Shown one piece after another: positions 44,204-53,721 of a stretch of 64,000 nt of DNA. Source of the stretch: Mucilaginibacter tundrae (GTDB lineage: Bacteria > Bacteroidota > Bacteroidia > Sphingobacteriales > Sphingobacteriaceae). The first letter of the stretch is position 1; each line of letters begins with the position of its first letter. Under the pieces are notes generated by a model. That model was not told where the DNA came from. It saw nothing but the letters and a program-made list of their open reading frames with translations, and searched no databases. The position numbers and the translations under genes were made by a program. The stretch lies in assembly GCF_013408825.1 (NCBI RefSeq), contig NZ_JACCBZ010000003.1, positions 372,001 to 436,000 on the forward strand, read 5' to 3'.

Positions 44204-44244
44204 TAACCAAATGGTTACTTATACATTTGTAACCAAACGGTTAC
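44204..44244. promoter_or_regulatory. Paired operator palindromes of the ArsR-SRPBCC operon
   Basis: GTAACCAAATGGTTAC (44204-44219, 7-bp arms) and GTAACCAAACGGTTAC (44229-44244, 6-bp arms) are 25 bases apart and lie just before the regulator start at 44256. Their size and position fit binding of an ArsR-type dimer that represses its own operon. Confidence 0.7.
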
Positions 44245-44255
44245 TCATATATACT

Positions 44256-44590
44256 ATGCGCAGAGATGTATTCCAGGCAATTGCCGACCCTACCCGACGT
44301 GAGATCATAAACTGATTGCTCACCAATCATTAAATCTTAATGCTATTGCTGATAATTTCCCTGTGAGCAGGCCTGCCATATCCAAGCATATCAAAATTTT
44401 AACAGAATGCGGTTTAGTTACTATTACCCAGCAAGGGCGCGAGCATTATTGCGAAGCTAACTTTAAACAGTTTAAAGAAGTATCGGACTGGATAGAGCAG
44501 TACCGGGTATTCTGGACCGAAAAATTGGATGCATTAGGCGATTTTTTAGAAAAAGAAGAAAAACAAAATAAGATCAAACCTAAAAAATAA
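44256..44590 (+). pseudogene. ArsR family regulator gene broken by a one-base deletion
   Basis: ATG 44256 reads MRRDVFQAIADPTRREIIN and hits TGA at 44313-44315. The next frame then continues the family sequence: HQSLNLNAIADNFPVSRPAI, then SKHIKILTECGLVTITQQGR and on to the stop at 44588-44590. Adding one T near 44313 (AACTGATT to AACTTGATT) restores a protein of about 111 residues with an intact winged helix and no metal-binding cysteines, i.e. the group that partners SRPBCC/AHSA1 genes. Pseudogene or sequencing error. The intact downstream gene follows after 4 bases. Confidence 0.88.
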
Positions 44591-44594
44591 GATT

Positions 44595-45023
44595 ATGGAA
44601 ACACAACCATTTGTAATTGAAAGAACCTACAACGCGCCTATTGAGAAAGTATGGGCAGCCATTACCGACAATAACAAAATGAAGGAGTGGTATTTTCAAT
44701 TGGAGGATTTTAAACCTGAAGTTGGTTTTACATTCACTTTTAACGGAGGATCGAAAGAGAAAACCTATGTTCATCTTTGCAAGGTAACGGAGGTTATCCC
44801 CGGCAAAAAGCTTACCCACAGCTGGAAATACGAAGGTTATCCGGGTGAATCATTCGTAACATGGGAGTTATTTGATGAGGGAGATAAAACACGCTTAAAA
44901 CTAACCCATGCCGGTTTGGAAACCTTCCCTCAGGACACCAAAGATTTTTCAAAAGAGAGCTTTACAAAAGGCTGGACTCATATAATAGGAACGTCGTTAG
45001 CTAATTATCTGGAAAAAGCATAA
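44595..45023 (+). CDS. SRPBCC/AHSA1-like protein
   Basis: 142 residues, START/Bet v1-like fold of the Aha1-C type: opening FVIERTYNAPIEKVWAAITD, then MKEWYF, the middle KLTHSWKYEGYPGESFVTWE, and the closing KESFTKGWTHIIGTSLANYL. These proteins bind hydrophobic ligands in a cavity; the bacterial ones lie mostly beside small ArsR regulators, exactly as here (4-base gap). The ligand is not known. Confidence 0.93.
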   Translation: METQPFVIERTYNAPIEKVWAAITDNNKMKEWYFQLEDFKPEVGFTFTFNGGSKEKTYVHLCKVTEVIPGKKLTHSWKYEGYPGESFVTWELFDEGDKTRLKLTHAGLETFPQDTKDFSKESFTKGWTHIIGTSLANYLEKA

Positions 45024-45057
45024 AAAACAAAAGCCGGGCTACATATGTGGCCCGGCT
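45021..45057 (-). terminator. Terminator of the gltBD operon
   Basis: AGCCGGGC / GCCCGGCT (45032-45057) extended inward by a wobble pair and ACA/TGT. On the minus strand it is followed by TTTTGTTTTTT, so it ends the gltBD transcript; on the plus strand it may act weakly for the SRPBCC gene. Confidence 0.8.
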
Positions 45058-45089
45058 AATTAGTTTATAATTGGTTAGTAAGGTTCTTA

Positions 45090-46568
45090 TTAAAATACTT
45101 GCTCAAATTCGTTAACGGCGTCTTTGCTTTCCAGGGTAGAGTGCCCCATTAGGAACTCATCTACCTTGCGCGCTGCTTCACGGCCTTCGGATATGGCCCA
45201 AACTACTAAAGATTGTCCGCGGCGCATATCGCCGGCAGCAAATACTTTGCTTACGTTGGTGCGGTAAGTTTTGTCGTTGGCATTTACGTTTTTGCGTACA
45301 TCCAGTTCAACACCTAGTTTTTTAAGCATCCCTTCGTGCTGTGGGTTAACGAAACCCATGGCAAGGAATACACGTTGACAAGCGATCTCACGCTCAGAGC
45401 CTTCAACCTCAGTAAATTTCATCGGTCGACCTAAAACGTCAACTTCCCAGCTTACGTCGGTTACTTTAATAGCTCTTAGCTCGCCATTTTCGTCTCCTAA
45501 AAACTCTTTAGTATTTATCCCCCAATAACGATCAGCGCCTTCCTCGTGCGAGCTGGTCACTTTTAAAACCATTGGGTAAGTTGGCCACGGCATATGCGCG
45601 GTACGCGCTTCAGGCGGGCGGAACATTACCTCAAACTGCTTAACTGAGGCAGCGCTCTGGCGGTTTGATGTACCCACACAATCGGATCCGGTATCGCCAC
45701 CACCTATAACCACTACATCTTTACCAGTCGCGAAAATGTCTTCAGCATCAAATTTGGTATCGCTAACGCGTTTGTTTTGCTGTTTCAAGAAGTTCATGGC
45801 AAAGTGAATCCCTTTTAACTCTCTTCCCGGGATCGGCAAATCGCGTGGAATGGTTGAACCACCGCTTAGTATTACCGCGTCGTGGTTACGCACCACTTCA
45901 TCGGCAGAAAGATCTTTACCTACTTCAACATTGTATTTAAACTCGACGCCATCTTCTTCCATTACCTTGATGCGGCGATCGACAACCCATTTTTCTAATT
46001 TAAAATCAGGGATGCCATAACGTAGTAAACCACCGGCCTTATCGTCACGCTCATAAACAGTAACCGAGTGACCGGCTTTGCTTAATTGCGCAGCAGCAGC
46101 TAATCCCGCAGGGCCGGAGCCAATTACAGCAACTTTTTTGCCTGTTTTTACCAACGGCGCTACTGGCTTAACCAGGTTTTTAGCGTATGCTATTTCGATA
46201 ATATGTTTTTCGATCTCTTCAATGGCTACCGCAGGTTTATTGATACCTAATACGCATGCTGATTCGCATGGTGCTGGGCAAATTCTGCCTGTAAACTCAG
46301 GGAAGTTATTTGTCGACGATAATATCTGGTATGCTTCCTCCCAGTTTTTACGATAAACGGCATCGTTAAACTCAGGGATGATGTTACCCAGCGGGCAACC
46401 TGAATGGCAAAACGGTATGCCGCAATTCATGCAGCGTGCAGATTGCTGGTTCAGTTTATCATCAGAATACAAACCGACAAACTCATTATAATTTTTTACA
46501 CGCTCAGCTACCGGTGCTTTTTGAGGGAGTTCCCTGCCAAATTCCTGAAATCCTGTTACTTTTCCCAT
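45090..46568 (-). CDS. gltD: Glutamate synthase small subunit
   Basis: 492 residues. N-terminal cysteine clusters [17 protein letters not shown] and [11 protein letters not shown] bind two 4Fe-4S centres; then a FAD-binding motif [21 protein letters not shown] and an NADPH-binding motif [15 protein letters not shown]. It passes electrons from NADPH to GltB for glutamate synthesis from glutamine and 2-oxoglutarate. Seven bases downstream of gltB in one operon. Confidence 0.97.
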   Translation of the reverse strand: MGKVTGFQEFGRELPQKAPVAERVKNYNEFVGLYSDDKLNQQSARCMNCGIPFCHSGCPLGNIIPEFNDAVYRKNWEEAYQILSSTNNFPEFTGRICPAPCESACVLGINKPAVAIEEIEKHIIEIAYAKNLVKPVAPLVKTGKKVAVIGSGPAGLAAAAQLSKAGHSVTVYERDDKAGGLLRYGIPDFKLEKWVVDRRIKVMEEDGVEFKYNVEVGKDLSADEVVRNHDAVILSGGSTIPRDLPIPGRELKGIHFAMNFLKQQNKRVSDTKFDAEDIFATGKDVVVIGGGDTGSDCVGTSNRQSAASVKQFEVMFRPPEARTAHMPWPTYPMVLKVTSSHEEGADRYWGINTKEFLGDENGELRAIKVTDVSWEVDVLGRPMKFTEVEGSEREIACQRVFLAMGFVNPQHEGMLKKLGVELDVRKNVNANDKTYRTNVSKVFAAGDMRRGQSLVVWAISEGREAARKVDEFLMGHSTLESKDAVNEFEQVF

Positions 46569-46575
46569 ATGATGA

Positions 46576-49500
46576 TTAGCTTACAGCCTGATATTCTAAT
46601 TTTTCTAATACTTTTTTATACTCTTTTGGATAAACCTTCACAAACTTGCCTGAAGCTTCTTTCCAGCCATTTAATAGCTCTTTGGCTACTTTACTGTCTG
46701 TTAATTGAATATGCTTGCGTAACAAAGTAACGATCTCCTCTTCGTCTTTTATTGACAGTGGATCAAGGTCAACCATTTCAGTGTTGCAGTTTTCGGCAAA
46801 CGTACCGTTAGGGTTATAAACCCAGGCAATACCGCCGCTCATTCCTGCCGCGAAGTTTCTGCCTGTTTCACCAAGGATCAATGCACGGCCGCCGGTCATA
46901 TATTCGCAACCGTGATCGCCAATACCTTCAACAACAGTGGTAGCACCAGAGTTACGAACCGCGAAACGTTCACCAGCCATACCGTGAATAAACACCTCGC
47001 CCGAAGTAGCTCCATAAAGCGCCACGTTACCTACAATGATGTTATCAGCGGCAGCGAAAGTCGCATTCTCAGCCGGGTAGATAGCCAATTGCGCACCTGA
47101 TAAGCCTTTTCCAACGTAATCATTCGCTTCGCCTTCCAGTTCAAAAGAAATACCTTTTGTAGTGAAAGCGCCGAAACTTTGTCCGGCAGAGCCTTTGAAT
47201 TTAATATTGATGGTATTATCAGGCAATGCTGCTGAACCGTAGATCTTTGATATTTCGTTTGATAACAAAGTACCAATAGTACGGTCGGTATTCTTCACAT
47301 CGTAGCTTGCAAATACCGGGGTTTCATCCTCCAACGCAGCTTTTGACGCTTCTAATAACTTCCAGTCTAAAATCTCATCCATGCCGTGATCTTGTTTTTC
47401 GCTGTTGTAAAGCGTTAAACCTTTGGCATTGGTAACAGGATGTAATAAACCTGAAAGATCAACTTTCTTAGCTTTCCAGTTGGTTAAATTATCTTTTACT
47501 TTCAGGAATTGTACTCGGCCAACCATCTCGTTAATAGTACGGAAGCCCAATTCCGCCATGATCTCACGCAACTCCTCAGCCATAAACCTGAACAGGTTTA
47601 CCACGTGCTCAGGTTTACCGCTAAACAATTTCCTTAATTCAGGGTCTTGCGTAGCTACACCTACCGGGCATGTATTTAAGTGGCATTTGCGCATCATGAT
47701 ACATCCACCTGCAACTAATGCCGCTGTGGCAACGCCCCATTCTTCGGCGCCCAATAAAGCCGCGATAGCTAAATCACGACCAGTTTTTAGCTGACCATCA
47801 GTTTGCAGTACTACACGGCTGCGTAGTTTATTACGAACCAGTGTTTGGTGTGCTTCTGACAGGCCAAGTTCCCAAGGTAAGCCTGCATGTTTAACAGAGC
47901 TTATTGGCGATGCACCTGTACCACCATCATAACCAGCAATCAGGATAACATCAGCGTGTGCTTTTGCAACACCAGCGGCTATGGTACCTACACCTGCTTT
48001 TGACACCAATTTAACATTGATACGAGCGGCGCGGTTGGCATTTTTAAGGTCGAATATTAGCTGTGCTAAATCTTCGATGGAATAAATATCGTGGTGTGGC
48101 GGCGGTGATATTAAGCCAACACCCGGTGTTGAGTGACGTGTCTTCGCGATCCAGTCGTCCACCTTATGGCCCGGTAACTGGCCACCTTCGCCCGGTTTTG
48201 CACCCTGAGCCATTTTGATTTGAAGCTCATCAGCGTTAGTTAAGTAGTTTGAAGTAACCCCAAAACGTGCTGATGCTACCTGTTTAATAGCTGAACGCAT
48301 TGAGTCGCCATTTTCCATTATCTGGTAGCGCATTTCGTCTTCGCCACCTTCGCCGGTATTGCTTTTTCCGCCGATGCGGTTCATGGCGATAGCCATGGTG
48401 CTGTGCGCCTCGTGAGAAATGGAACCGAAAGACATGGCACCCGTCGCAAAGCGTTTCATAATGTTTTCAGCAGGTTCAACCTCATCTATGCTAATTGCCT
48501 CGCGGTGATGCGTGAAATCAAGCAAACCCCGAATGGTGAAATGCTTTTCGCCCTGCTCGTTAATTACTTTTGCGTATGTTTTGTAAACGTTATAGTCATT
48601 GCTGCGTGTAGCGTGCTGCAACAAGTGAACGGTAGTTGGGTTAAACAAGTGGGCCTCGCCGCGGCGTTTCCATTGGTAGATACCGCCTTCGGTTAGTAAT
48701 TGGTTATCTGCATTTTTAGAGCTACCAAAACCAATTTTATGTTTACAAAGTGATTCGCGGGCAATTTCGTCAAGGCCTAAACCTTCGATACGGGTTACCG
48801 CGCCGCAGAAATACTTGCTAACTACAGCTTTATTTAAGCCTAAAATCTCGAAGATCTGTGATCCATGATAAGATTGCAAGGTTGATATACCCATTTTAGA
48901 GAATATCTTTAACAAGCCATCATTAACAGATTTTACATAGTTCTTTAATAAATATTTTTCGTCAAGACTGGTTTCCAGGCTACCATTCCGTTTAATGGTT
49001 TCAATGGTGGACATAGCCAGGTAAGGATTGATCGCGGTAGCGCCAAATGCCAGTAAACAAGCAAAGTGGTGTACTTCCCACACATCCCCTGCTTCAACAA
49101 CCAAACCTACTGAACCACGGCGACCTTTTTTGATCAAGTGGTGATGTACAGCAGACACAGCCAATAATGATGGTATAGGCGCATGCTCAGAATCGATAGC
49201 ACGATCCGAAAGGATCAACACTTCAAAGCCATCATCAACCGCATCCTCGGCATAACGACAAAGGCGCTCAATACCTCTTTGCAATGAACCAGGTAAGCCA
49301 TCTGCCTTAAAGTAGGTTTGCAGCGTTTTAGCGTGGAACATACCGGTATCAATACTACGCAGTTTTTCTAACTGGTTGTTTTTTAATATCGGGTGTTTAA
49401 GCACTACGCAATGGCAATGCATTTTATCCTCGTCCAATAAATTACCGTTGTTACCAATGAAGGTGGCCAAACTCATTACCAAACGCTCGCGGATCGGGTC

Positions 49501-51099
49501 TATCGGTGGGTTGGTAACCTGCGCAAAATATTGTTTAAAGTAGCTTGATAAATGCTGCGGACGATCAGATAATATCGCCAAAGGCACATCAGTACCCATT
49601 GAGCCAATTGGTTCTTTACCATCAAGCGCCATTGGTTTGATGATGGTATCAATATCCTCCCGGCTGTAGCCGAACACCTGTTGGTAACGGAAAACTGAAT
49701 TAGGCGAAAGACTGGCGAAAGCTAAACGTGGCTCAGCCAAATCCTCTAAACGGATCTTATAATTTTCCAGCCAGCGGCCATAAGGTTGGCGTGATGCTAT
49801 CTGGTGTTTAATTTCATCATCAGTAATGATCTTACCTTTTTCGGTATCGATCAGTAACATTTTACCCGGCTGTAAGCGGCCTTTTTTAATAACTGTTGAT
49901 TCATCAATAGTTAAAACACCGGCTTCTGATGCTGCTATTACACGGCCATCATTAGTAATTACGTAACGTAAAGGGCGTAGACCGTTTCTATCCAACAAAG
50001 CACCTACTAATTTACCATCGGTAAAAGTGATCGCGGCAGGGCCATCCCATGGCTCCATTAAGGTAGCATGGTACTCGTAAAATGCTTTCTTAATTGGATC
50101 CATCTGCTCGTTACCGTCCCATGCTTCAGGAACCAACATCATCATTACATGCGGTAATGAACGGCCAGAGTGAAGCAGGATTTCGATAATGTTGTCTAAA
50201 CAGGCTGAATCCGACTGGTTGTTATCAATCACAGGCAAAAGCATATCCATTTCTTCAGCAGTGAAGTAAGAAGAAACATATGATTTTAAGCCGGAATAGA
50301 ACCAGTTAAGGTTGCCTGTTAAGGTATTGATCTCGCCATTGTGGGCTATTAACCTGAACGGTTGAGCCAGCTTCCATGACGGGAAAGTATTAGTAGAGAA
50401 ACGCGAGTGGATCATGGCAAAGCCTGAAGCGATACGCGGATCGGCAAGATCAGAAAAATACTTACGCAACTGGTAAGTAGTTACCTGGCCTTTGTAAATT
50501 ATAGTTTTACAGGAAAAAGAGGTAAAATAAAAATGCTCCCCTGCTCCAGGTATAGTTTCAGTAATGGTTTTGTTGATGTACCTTCTTAGCACATAAAGTT
50601 TGCGCTCGAAATCATCAGCATTAGTAATATTGTGTGGCCTTGATACAAAGATCTGTTCGCAATCTGGCTCTGCCTGTCGTGCTGTTTCACCAATTACCGT
50701 CGAATCAACTACCAGTTTACGGTAGCCTAAGCTGTGTAAACCTAATTTTTCAATAGCATTTCCTATAACGGTACGGCAGGCTTTTTTTAACGTTGAATCT
50801 TTAGGAAAAAATATCATACCCACACCGTATTCACCGGGTTCAGGTAAGCTCATTTCAAGGTTTGAGCATTCTTCCATCAACAGTTCATGTGGCAGTTGGA
50901 TCAAGATACCAGCGCCATCACCGCTATCCGGATCACATCCGCACGCACCTCTATGCTCCATGTTTTCTAACATGGTTAAAGCATTATCAATAATTTGGTT
51001 GGACTTGTGTCCGTTTATATTGGTTATAAATCCTGTCCCGCAGGAATCGTGTTCAAATTCTGGCCTGTAGAGACCCTGGTGGCTGTCATCTTGGTTCAT
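46576..51099 (-). CDS. gltB: Glutamate synthase large subunit
   Basis: 1507 residues. A short propeptide precedes Cys20 (DSCGTGF), the class II glutaminase nucleophile exposed after processing. Glutamine amidotransferase domain (about 20-430), central domain, FMN-binding synthase domain with GEGGEDEMRYQ and PGEGGQLPGHKV, the 3Fe-4S cysteines C-x5-C-x4-C in GGCIMMRKCHLNTCPVGVAT, and the C-terminal GXGXG beta-helix (GSAGQSFGAFTTKGISFELE). Full length, no breaks. First gene of the gltBD operon; ammonia assimilation. Confidence 0.98.
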   Translation of the reverse strand: MNQDDSHQGLYRPEFEHDSCGTGFITNINGHKSNQIIDNALTMLENMEHRGACGCDPDSGDGAGILIQLPHELLMEECSNLEMSLPEPGEYGVGMIFFPKDSTLKKACRTVIGNAIEKLGLHSLGYRKLVVDSTVIGETARQAEPDCEQIFVSRPHNITNADDFERKLYVLRRYINKTITETIPGAGEHFYFTSFSCKTIIYKGQVTTYQLRKYFSDLADPRIASGFAMIHSRFSTNTFPSWKLAQPFRLIAHNGEINTLTGNLNWFYSGLKSYVSSYFTAEEMDMLLPVIDNNQSDSACLDNIIEILLHSGRSLPHVMMMLVPEAWDGNEQMDPIKKAFYEYHATLMEPWDGPAAITFTDGKLVGALLDRNGLRPLRYVITNDGRVIAASEAGVLTIDESTVIKKGRLQPGKMLLIDTEKGKIITDDEIKHQIASRQPYGRWLENYKIRLEDLAEPRLAFASLSPNSVFRYQQVFGYSREDIDTIIKPMALDGKEPIGSMGTDVPLAILSDRPQHLSSYFKQYFAQVTNPPIDPIRERLVMSLATFIGNNGNLLDEDKMHCHCVVLKHPILKNNQLEKLRSIDTGMFHAKTLQTYFKADGLPGSLQRGIERLCRYAEDAVDDGFEVLILSDRAIDSEHAPIPSLLAVSAVHHHLIKKGRRGSVGLVVEAGDVWEVHHFACLLAFGATAINPYLAMSTIETIKRNGSLETSLDEKYLLKNYVKSVNDGLLKIFSKMGISTLQSYHGSQIFEILGLNKAVVSKYFCGAVTRIEGLGLDEIARESLCKHKIGFGSSKNADNQLLTEGGIYQWKRRGEAHLFNPTTVHLLQHATRSNDYNVYKTYAKVINEQGEKHFTIRGLLDFTHHREAISIDEVEPAENIMKRFATGAMSFGSISHEAHSTMAIAMNRIGGKSNTGEGGEDEMRYQIMENGDSMRSAIKQVASARFGVTSNYLTNADELQIKMAQGAKPGEGGQLPGHKVDDWIAKTRHSTPGVGLISPPPHHDIYSIEDLAQLIFDLKNANRAARINVKLVSKAGVGTIAAGVAKAHADVILIAGYDGGTGASPISSVKHAGLPWELGLSEAHQTLVRNKLRSRVVLQTDGQLKTGRDLAIAALLGAEEWGVATAALVAGGCIMMRKCHLNTCPVGVATQDPELRKLFSGKPEHVVNLFRFMAEELREIMAELGFRTINEMVGRVQFLKVKDNLTNWKAKKVDLSGLLHPVTNAKGLTLYNSEKQDHGMDEILDWKLLEASKAALEDETPVFASYDVKNTDRTIGTLLSNEISKIYGSAALPDNTINIKFKGSAGQSFGAFTTKGISFELEGEANDYVGKGLSGAQLAIYPAENATFAAADNIIVGNVALYGATSGEVFIHGMAGERFAVRNSGATTVVEGIGDHGCEYMTGGRALILGETGRNFAAGMSGGIAWVYNPNGTFAENCNTEMVDLDPLSIKDEEEIVTLLRKHIQLTDSKVAKELLNGWKEASGKFVKVYPKEYKKVLEKLEYQAVS

Positions 51100-51554
51100 C
51101 GTAAATCGCTCCTATTAACTCAGGTGTAACCACGAAGATACAAAAACTGAAAAAAATTTTATGATATTTTCTTAATTTTTGGGATAATATTAAAAAAACC
51201 GCTTTGAAAATTGGCTAAATTTAGAATTTCATAAATTTAAAGGTAAACTTATTAAAATTATCGCAATTAAAGATCAATCTTATAGACAAAATTAAATTTC
51301 AATAAGTGCTTATATAACCAAATTTGAAGGCTTTTAAATCGCTAAAAGAAGATATAACGTTATTTTATTTGTTTAGACGATGATTGAAACTTTGAATCAA
51401 TAAAGGGTTTAAACAGTAAAAAAAGCCCAATTAAACAAAGTTACAGAAACAATAAGTTAATAATTGGAAGTTTAGTTATATACGGGTTGCACCATTTATT
51501 AAAGAATAAGATTTTATTATTAAATACTATTTTTGCGCAAATACAATAAAGCAG
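51100..51554. other. Divergent control region of gltB and gmhB
   Basis: 455 AT-rich bases between divergent starts. TATTTTTG at 51528-51535 fits the -7 form and lies 19 bases before gmhB, but no -33 TTTG stands at the right distance. No gene or repeat recognised. Confidence 0.45.
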
Positions 51555-52046
51555 ATGCCAGAGAAAAATAAAGCAGTTTTTTTAGATCGTGACGGAGTGT
51601 TAAACCAGGAAATGGGTGATTATATAAGGTATATGAAGGATTTTCATGTGCTTGATAATTTTGAGGCGCTTAAAACTTTACAGGATAAAGGATATAAACT
51701 GATCATCGCTACCAACCAGGGTGGCTTGGCTAAAGGCTGGTACACCGAAGAAGGCTTAGCCGAGATGCATAACAAGCTAAAAAAACAATACAAGGCACAT
51801 GGTGTTGAATTTACTGACGTTTACTATTGCCCACATCACCCGGATTTTACCGGCCCATGCGAATGCCGCAAGCCAAAACCAGGGTTATTGCTGAGGGGTA
51901 TAGCAGAGCATAATATTGACCCTGCGCAATCCTATTTTATTGGTGACCGGGAGCGTGATGTAGAAGCAGGAACGGCGGCAGGTGTAAAAGGTATTTTAAT
52001 TGATAGCGACCAGCCTTTGAGCACTATTTTAGACCAGATAGCTTAA
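51555..52046 (+). CDS. gmhB: D-glycero-D-manno-heptose 1,7-bisphosphate 7-phosphatase (HAD IIIA)
   Basis: 163 residues, HAD phosphatase. Motif I FLDRDGVLN with Asp11 and Asp13; motif II ATNQGG; zinc loop CPHHPDFTGPCECRKPKPG with the Cys/His ligand set typical of GmhB; motif IV IGDRERDVEAG. It removes the 7-phosphate in ADP-heptose synthesis for lipopolysaccharide core; histidinol-phosphatase-type activity is an alternative for close relatives. Three bases before the following membrane protein gene. Confidence 0.88.
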   Translation: MPEKNKAVFLDRDGVLNQEMGDYIRYMKDFHVLDNFEALKTLQDKGYKLIIATNQGGLAKGWYTEEGLAEMHNKLKKQYKAHGVEFTDVYYCPHHPDFTGPCECRKPKPGLLLRGIAEHNIDPAQSYFIGDRERDVEAGTAAGVKGILIDSDQPLSTILDQIA

Positions 52047-52049
52047 TTA

Positions 52050-53558
52050 ATGAAGCAAAACCTGTATTTAAAGAACCTTGATTCCTTAATTGCTGCCATA
52101 ATTGGCTTTATCGCCATTCATATATTTACCAAATATAGCGGCGTAGGCATTTCGCCGGATTCTATTATGTATGCAAGTACTGCTAAGAGCATTTGCACAC
52201 ATGGCAACTTAATTACTTTTAATGGTACGCCGCTGGTTTTCTTCCCGGTGTTTTATCCCTTCTTTTTAAGTGTGATCCTTTTTATCTCGAGGGTTGATAC
52301 AATTGCTGCCGCGCCGGTAATCAACGGATTGCTGTTTGCCGGGGTAATATTTATCACCGGGGTGATCATCTCAAAATTCAAATTCTTCTCCCCTGTTTAT
52401 AAATGGCTGATATTGGTTGGCATTATATTGAGTCCGGGCTTGTTGGAGATCTACACTTATTTGTGGTCGGAAACGCTATTTATACTGGAGATAATGCTGT
52501 TTGTGCTGGCATATTATAATTATATGCAAAAGCACACAATAGGTAGTCTGTTATTAGTTAGCGTACTGGTTGCGATTAGCTGCATTACCCGTTATGCAGG
52601 GGTTACCCTGATTGGTGCTGGTGGATTGATGATGTTATTAGACAATCAATTGGTAATCCGTAAAAAGATAGGTCATGTTTTAATATTCGGGTTTATATCG
52701 ATATCGTTATTGGTCTGCAACCTAATTTTAAATCGGCTGTCTACGGGATTAAGTACCGGTACGCGTGAGCCTGCGATTACGCCGTTAAGTAAAAACTTAT
52801 ATTATTCGGGCAATGTAATGTGTGATTGGCTGGGTTTACCGCATTCTGCTTATCCGTATTCTATATTGATTATTTGCTTTTTGCTGTTGTTTTTGGTGGC
52901 GATAATTGTTTGGCGGGCTTTTAACGGGAAGATCAATTCAATTGAAAATATTGTAATCATGTTCGCGGCGTTTTATGGGATATTTATACCTGTACTAGCC
53001 AGTGTATCGCGATTTGAGATGCTTAATAGCAGGCTATTATCGCCAATGTACATTTGCTTATTAATAGGGTTAACCTGCTGGGTTCCGGATATGTTAAAAG
53101 GGTTAAAGCTTAGCAAACAAATTGCTTTTGCTATTCCGTTTGTGGCTTTGATATTATTTTCGGAATATTCTTTGGCGATGACCGATTATCAACGTTATGA
53201 TGATGAGAATGATTATGGTGTACCTGGTTACTCTGATGATGACTGGAATAAGTCCCAAATTGTGCCGTTTTTAAGATCGCATAAAACTATTTATAAAACC
53301 GGGGTGCCTATTTATACTGATGCCGATGAGGCAGTTTATTTTTTCACGGGTGCTACATCTAAATTACTTCCTCATCGCTATTTTAAAAATACCGTCGACC
53401 AGTTTTTTGGGGTGAAACATTACTATTTGATCTGGTTTAACAATTTGAATAATCCTGAGCTGATCGGCTTACAGGATATTGTTAAAAAGGAGAAATTGCA
53501 CCTGCTTTACCAGTTTCCGGAAGGCAGGGTTTATGAATATACAGGCGATAACAAGTAA
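52050..53558 (+). CDS. Multi-pass membrane protein, possible GT-C glycosyltransferase
   Basis: 502 residues with about ten or eleven membrane helices and a soluble C-terminal part of about 110 residues (from about 390). An extracytoplasmic loop after helix 1 holds the acidic motif GVGISPDSIMYAS, in the position where GT-C enzymes (ArnT/PMT/GT39-like) carry catalytic Asp residues. The family is not certain. Located 3 bases after gmhB, which fits a role in cell-envelope sugar transfer. Confidence 0.65.
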   Translation: MKQNLYLKNLDSLIAAIIGFIAIHIFTKYSGVGISPDSIMYASTAKSICTHGNLITFNGTPLVFFPVFYPFFLSVILFISRVDTIAAAPVINGLLFAGVIFITGVIISKFKFFSPVYKWLILVGIILSPGLLEIYTYLWSETLFILEIMLFVLAYYNYMQKHTIGSLLLVSVLVAISCITRYAGVTLIGAGGLMMLLDNQLVIRKKIGHVLIFGFISISLLVCNLILNRLSTGLSTGTREPAITPLSKNLYYSGNVMCDWLGLPHSAYPYSILIICFLLLFLVAIIVWRAFNGKINSIENIVIMFAAFYGIFIPVLASVSRFEMLNSRLLSPMYICLLIGLTCWVPDMLKGLKLSKQIAFAIPFVALILFSEYSLAMTDYQRYDDENDYGVPGYSDDDWNKSQIVPFLRSHKTIYKTGVPIYTDADEAVYFFTGATSKLLPHRYFKNTVDQFFGVKHYYLIWFNNLNNPELIGLQDIVKKEKLHLLYQFPEGRVYEYTGDNK

Positions 53559-53630
53559 TATTTTTGTCCGTTGGATATAATCAGCTACAATCCAGTAAAC
53601 TAATTCAACCTACTGTATTTTCTCAACAAA

Positions 53631-53662
53631 TGTGGCGAAACCTGAAAATTTTGTTACTTTTG
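53631..53662 (+). promoter_or_regulatory. Possible pyrG promoter
   Basis: TGTG (53631-53634) as a weak -33, 20-base spacer, TACTTTTG (53655-53662) as an exact -7 TAnnTTTG match. Transcription would start near 53668, giving a leader of about 50 bases before ATG 53722 and excluding an upstream in-frame GTG at 53632 as the start. Confidence 0.45.
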
Positions 53663-53721
53663 TATCCCGTACACAAACAATTTGTTCCGGCACAAAACCG
53701 GGGCAAAATTTCACTCAGATC

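Noticed and set aside
53632..53721. Extended N terminus of PyrG
   Set aside because: The extra 30 residues do not belong to the CTP synthase family and the stretch contains a promoter-like box; [10 protein letters not shown] is the conserved start.
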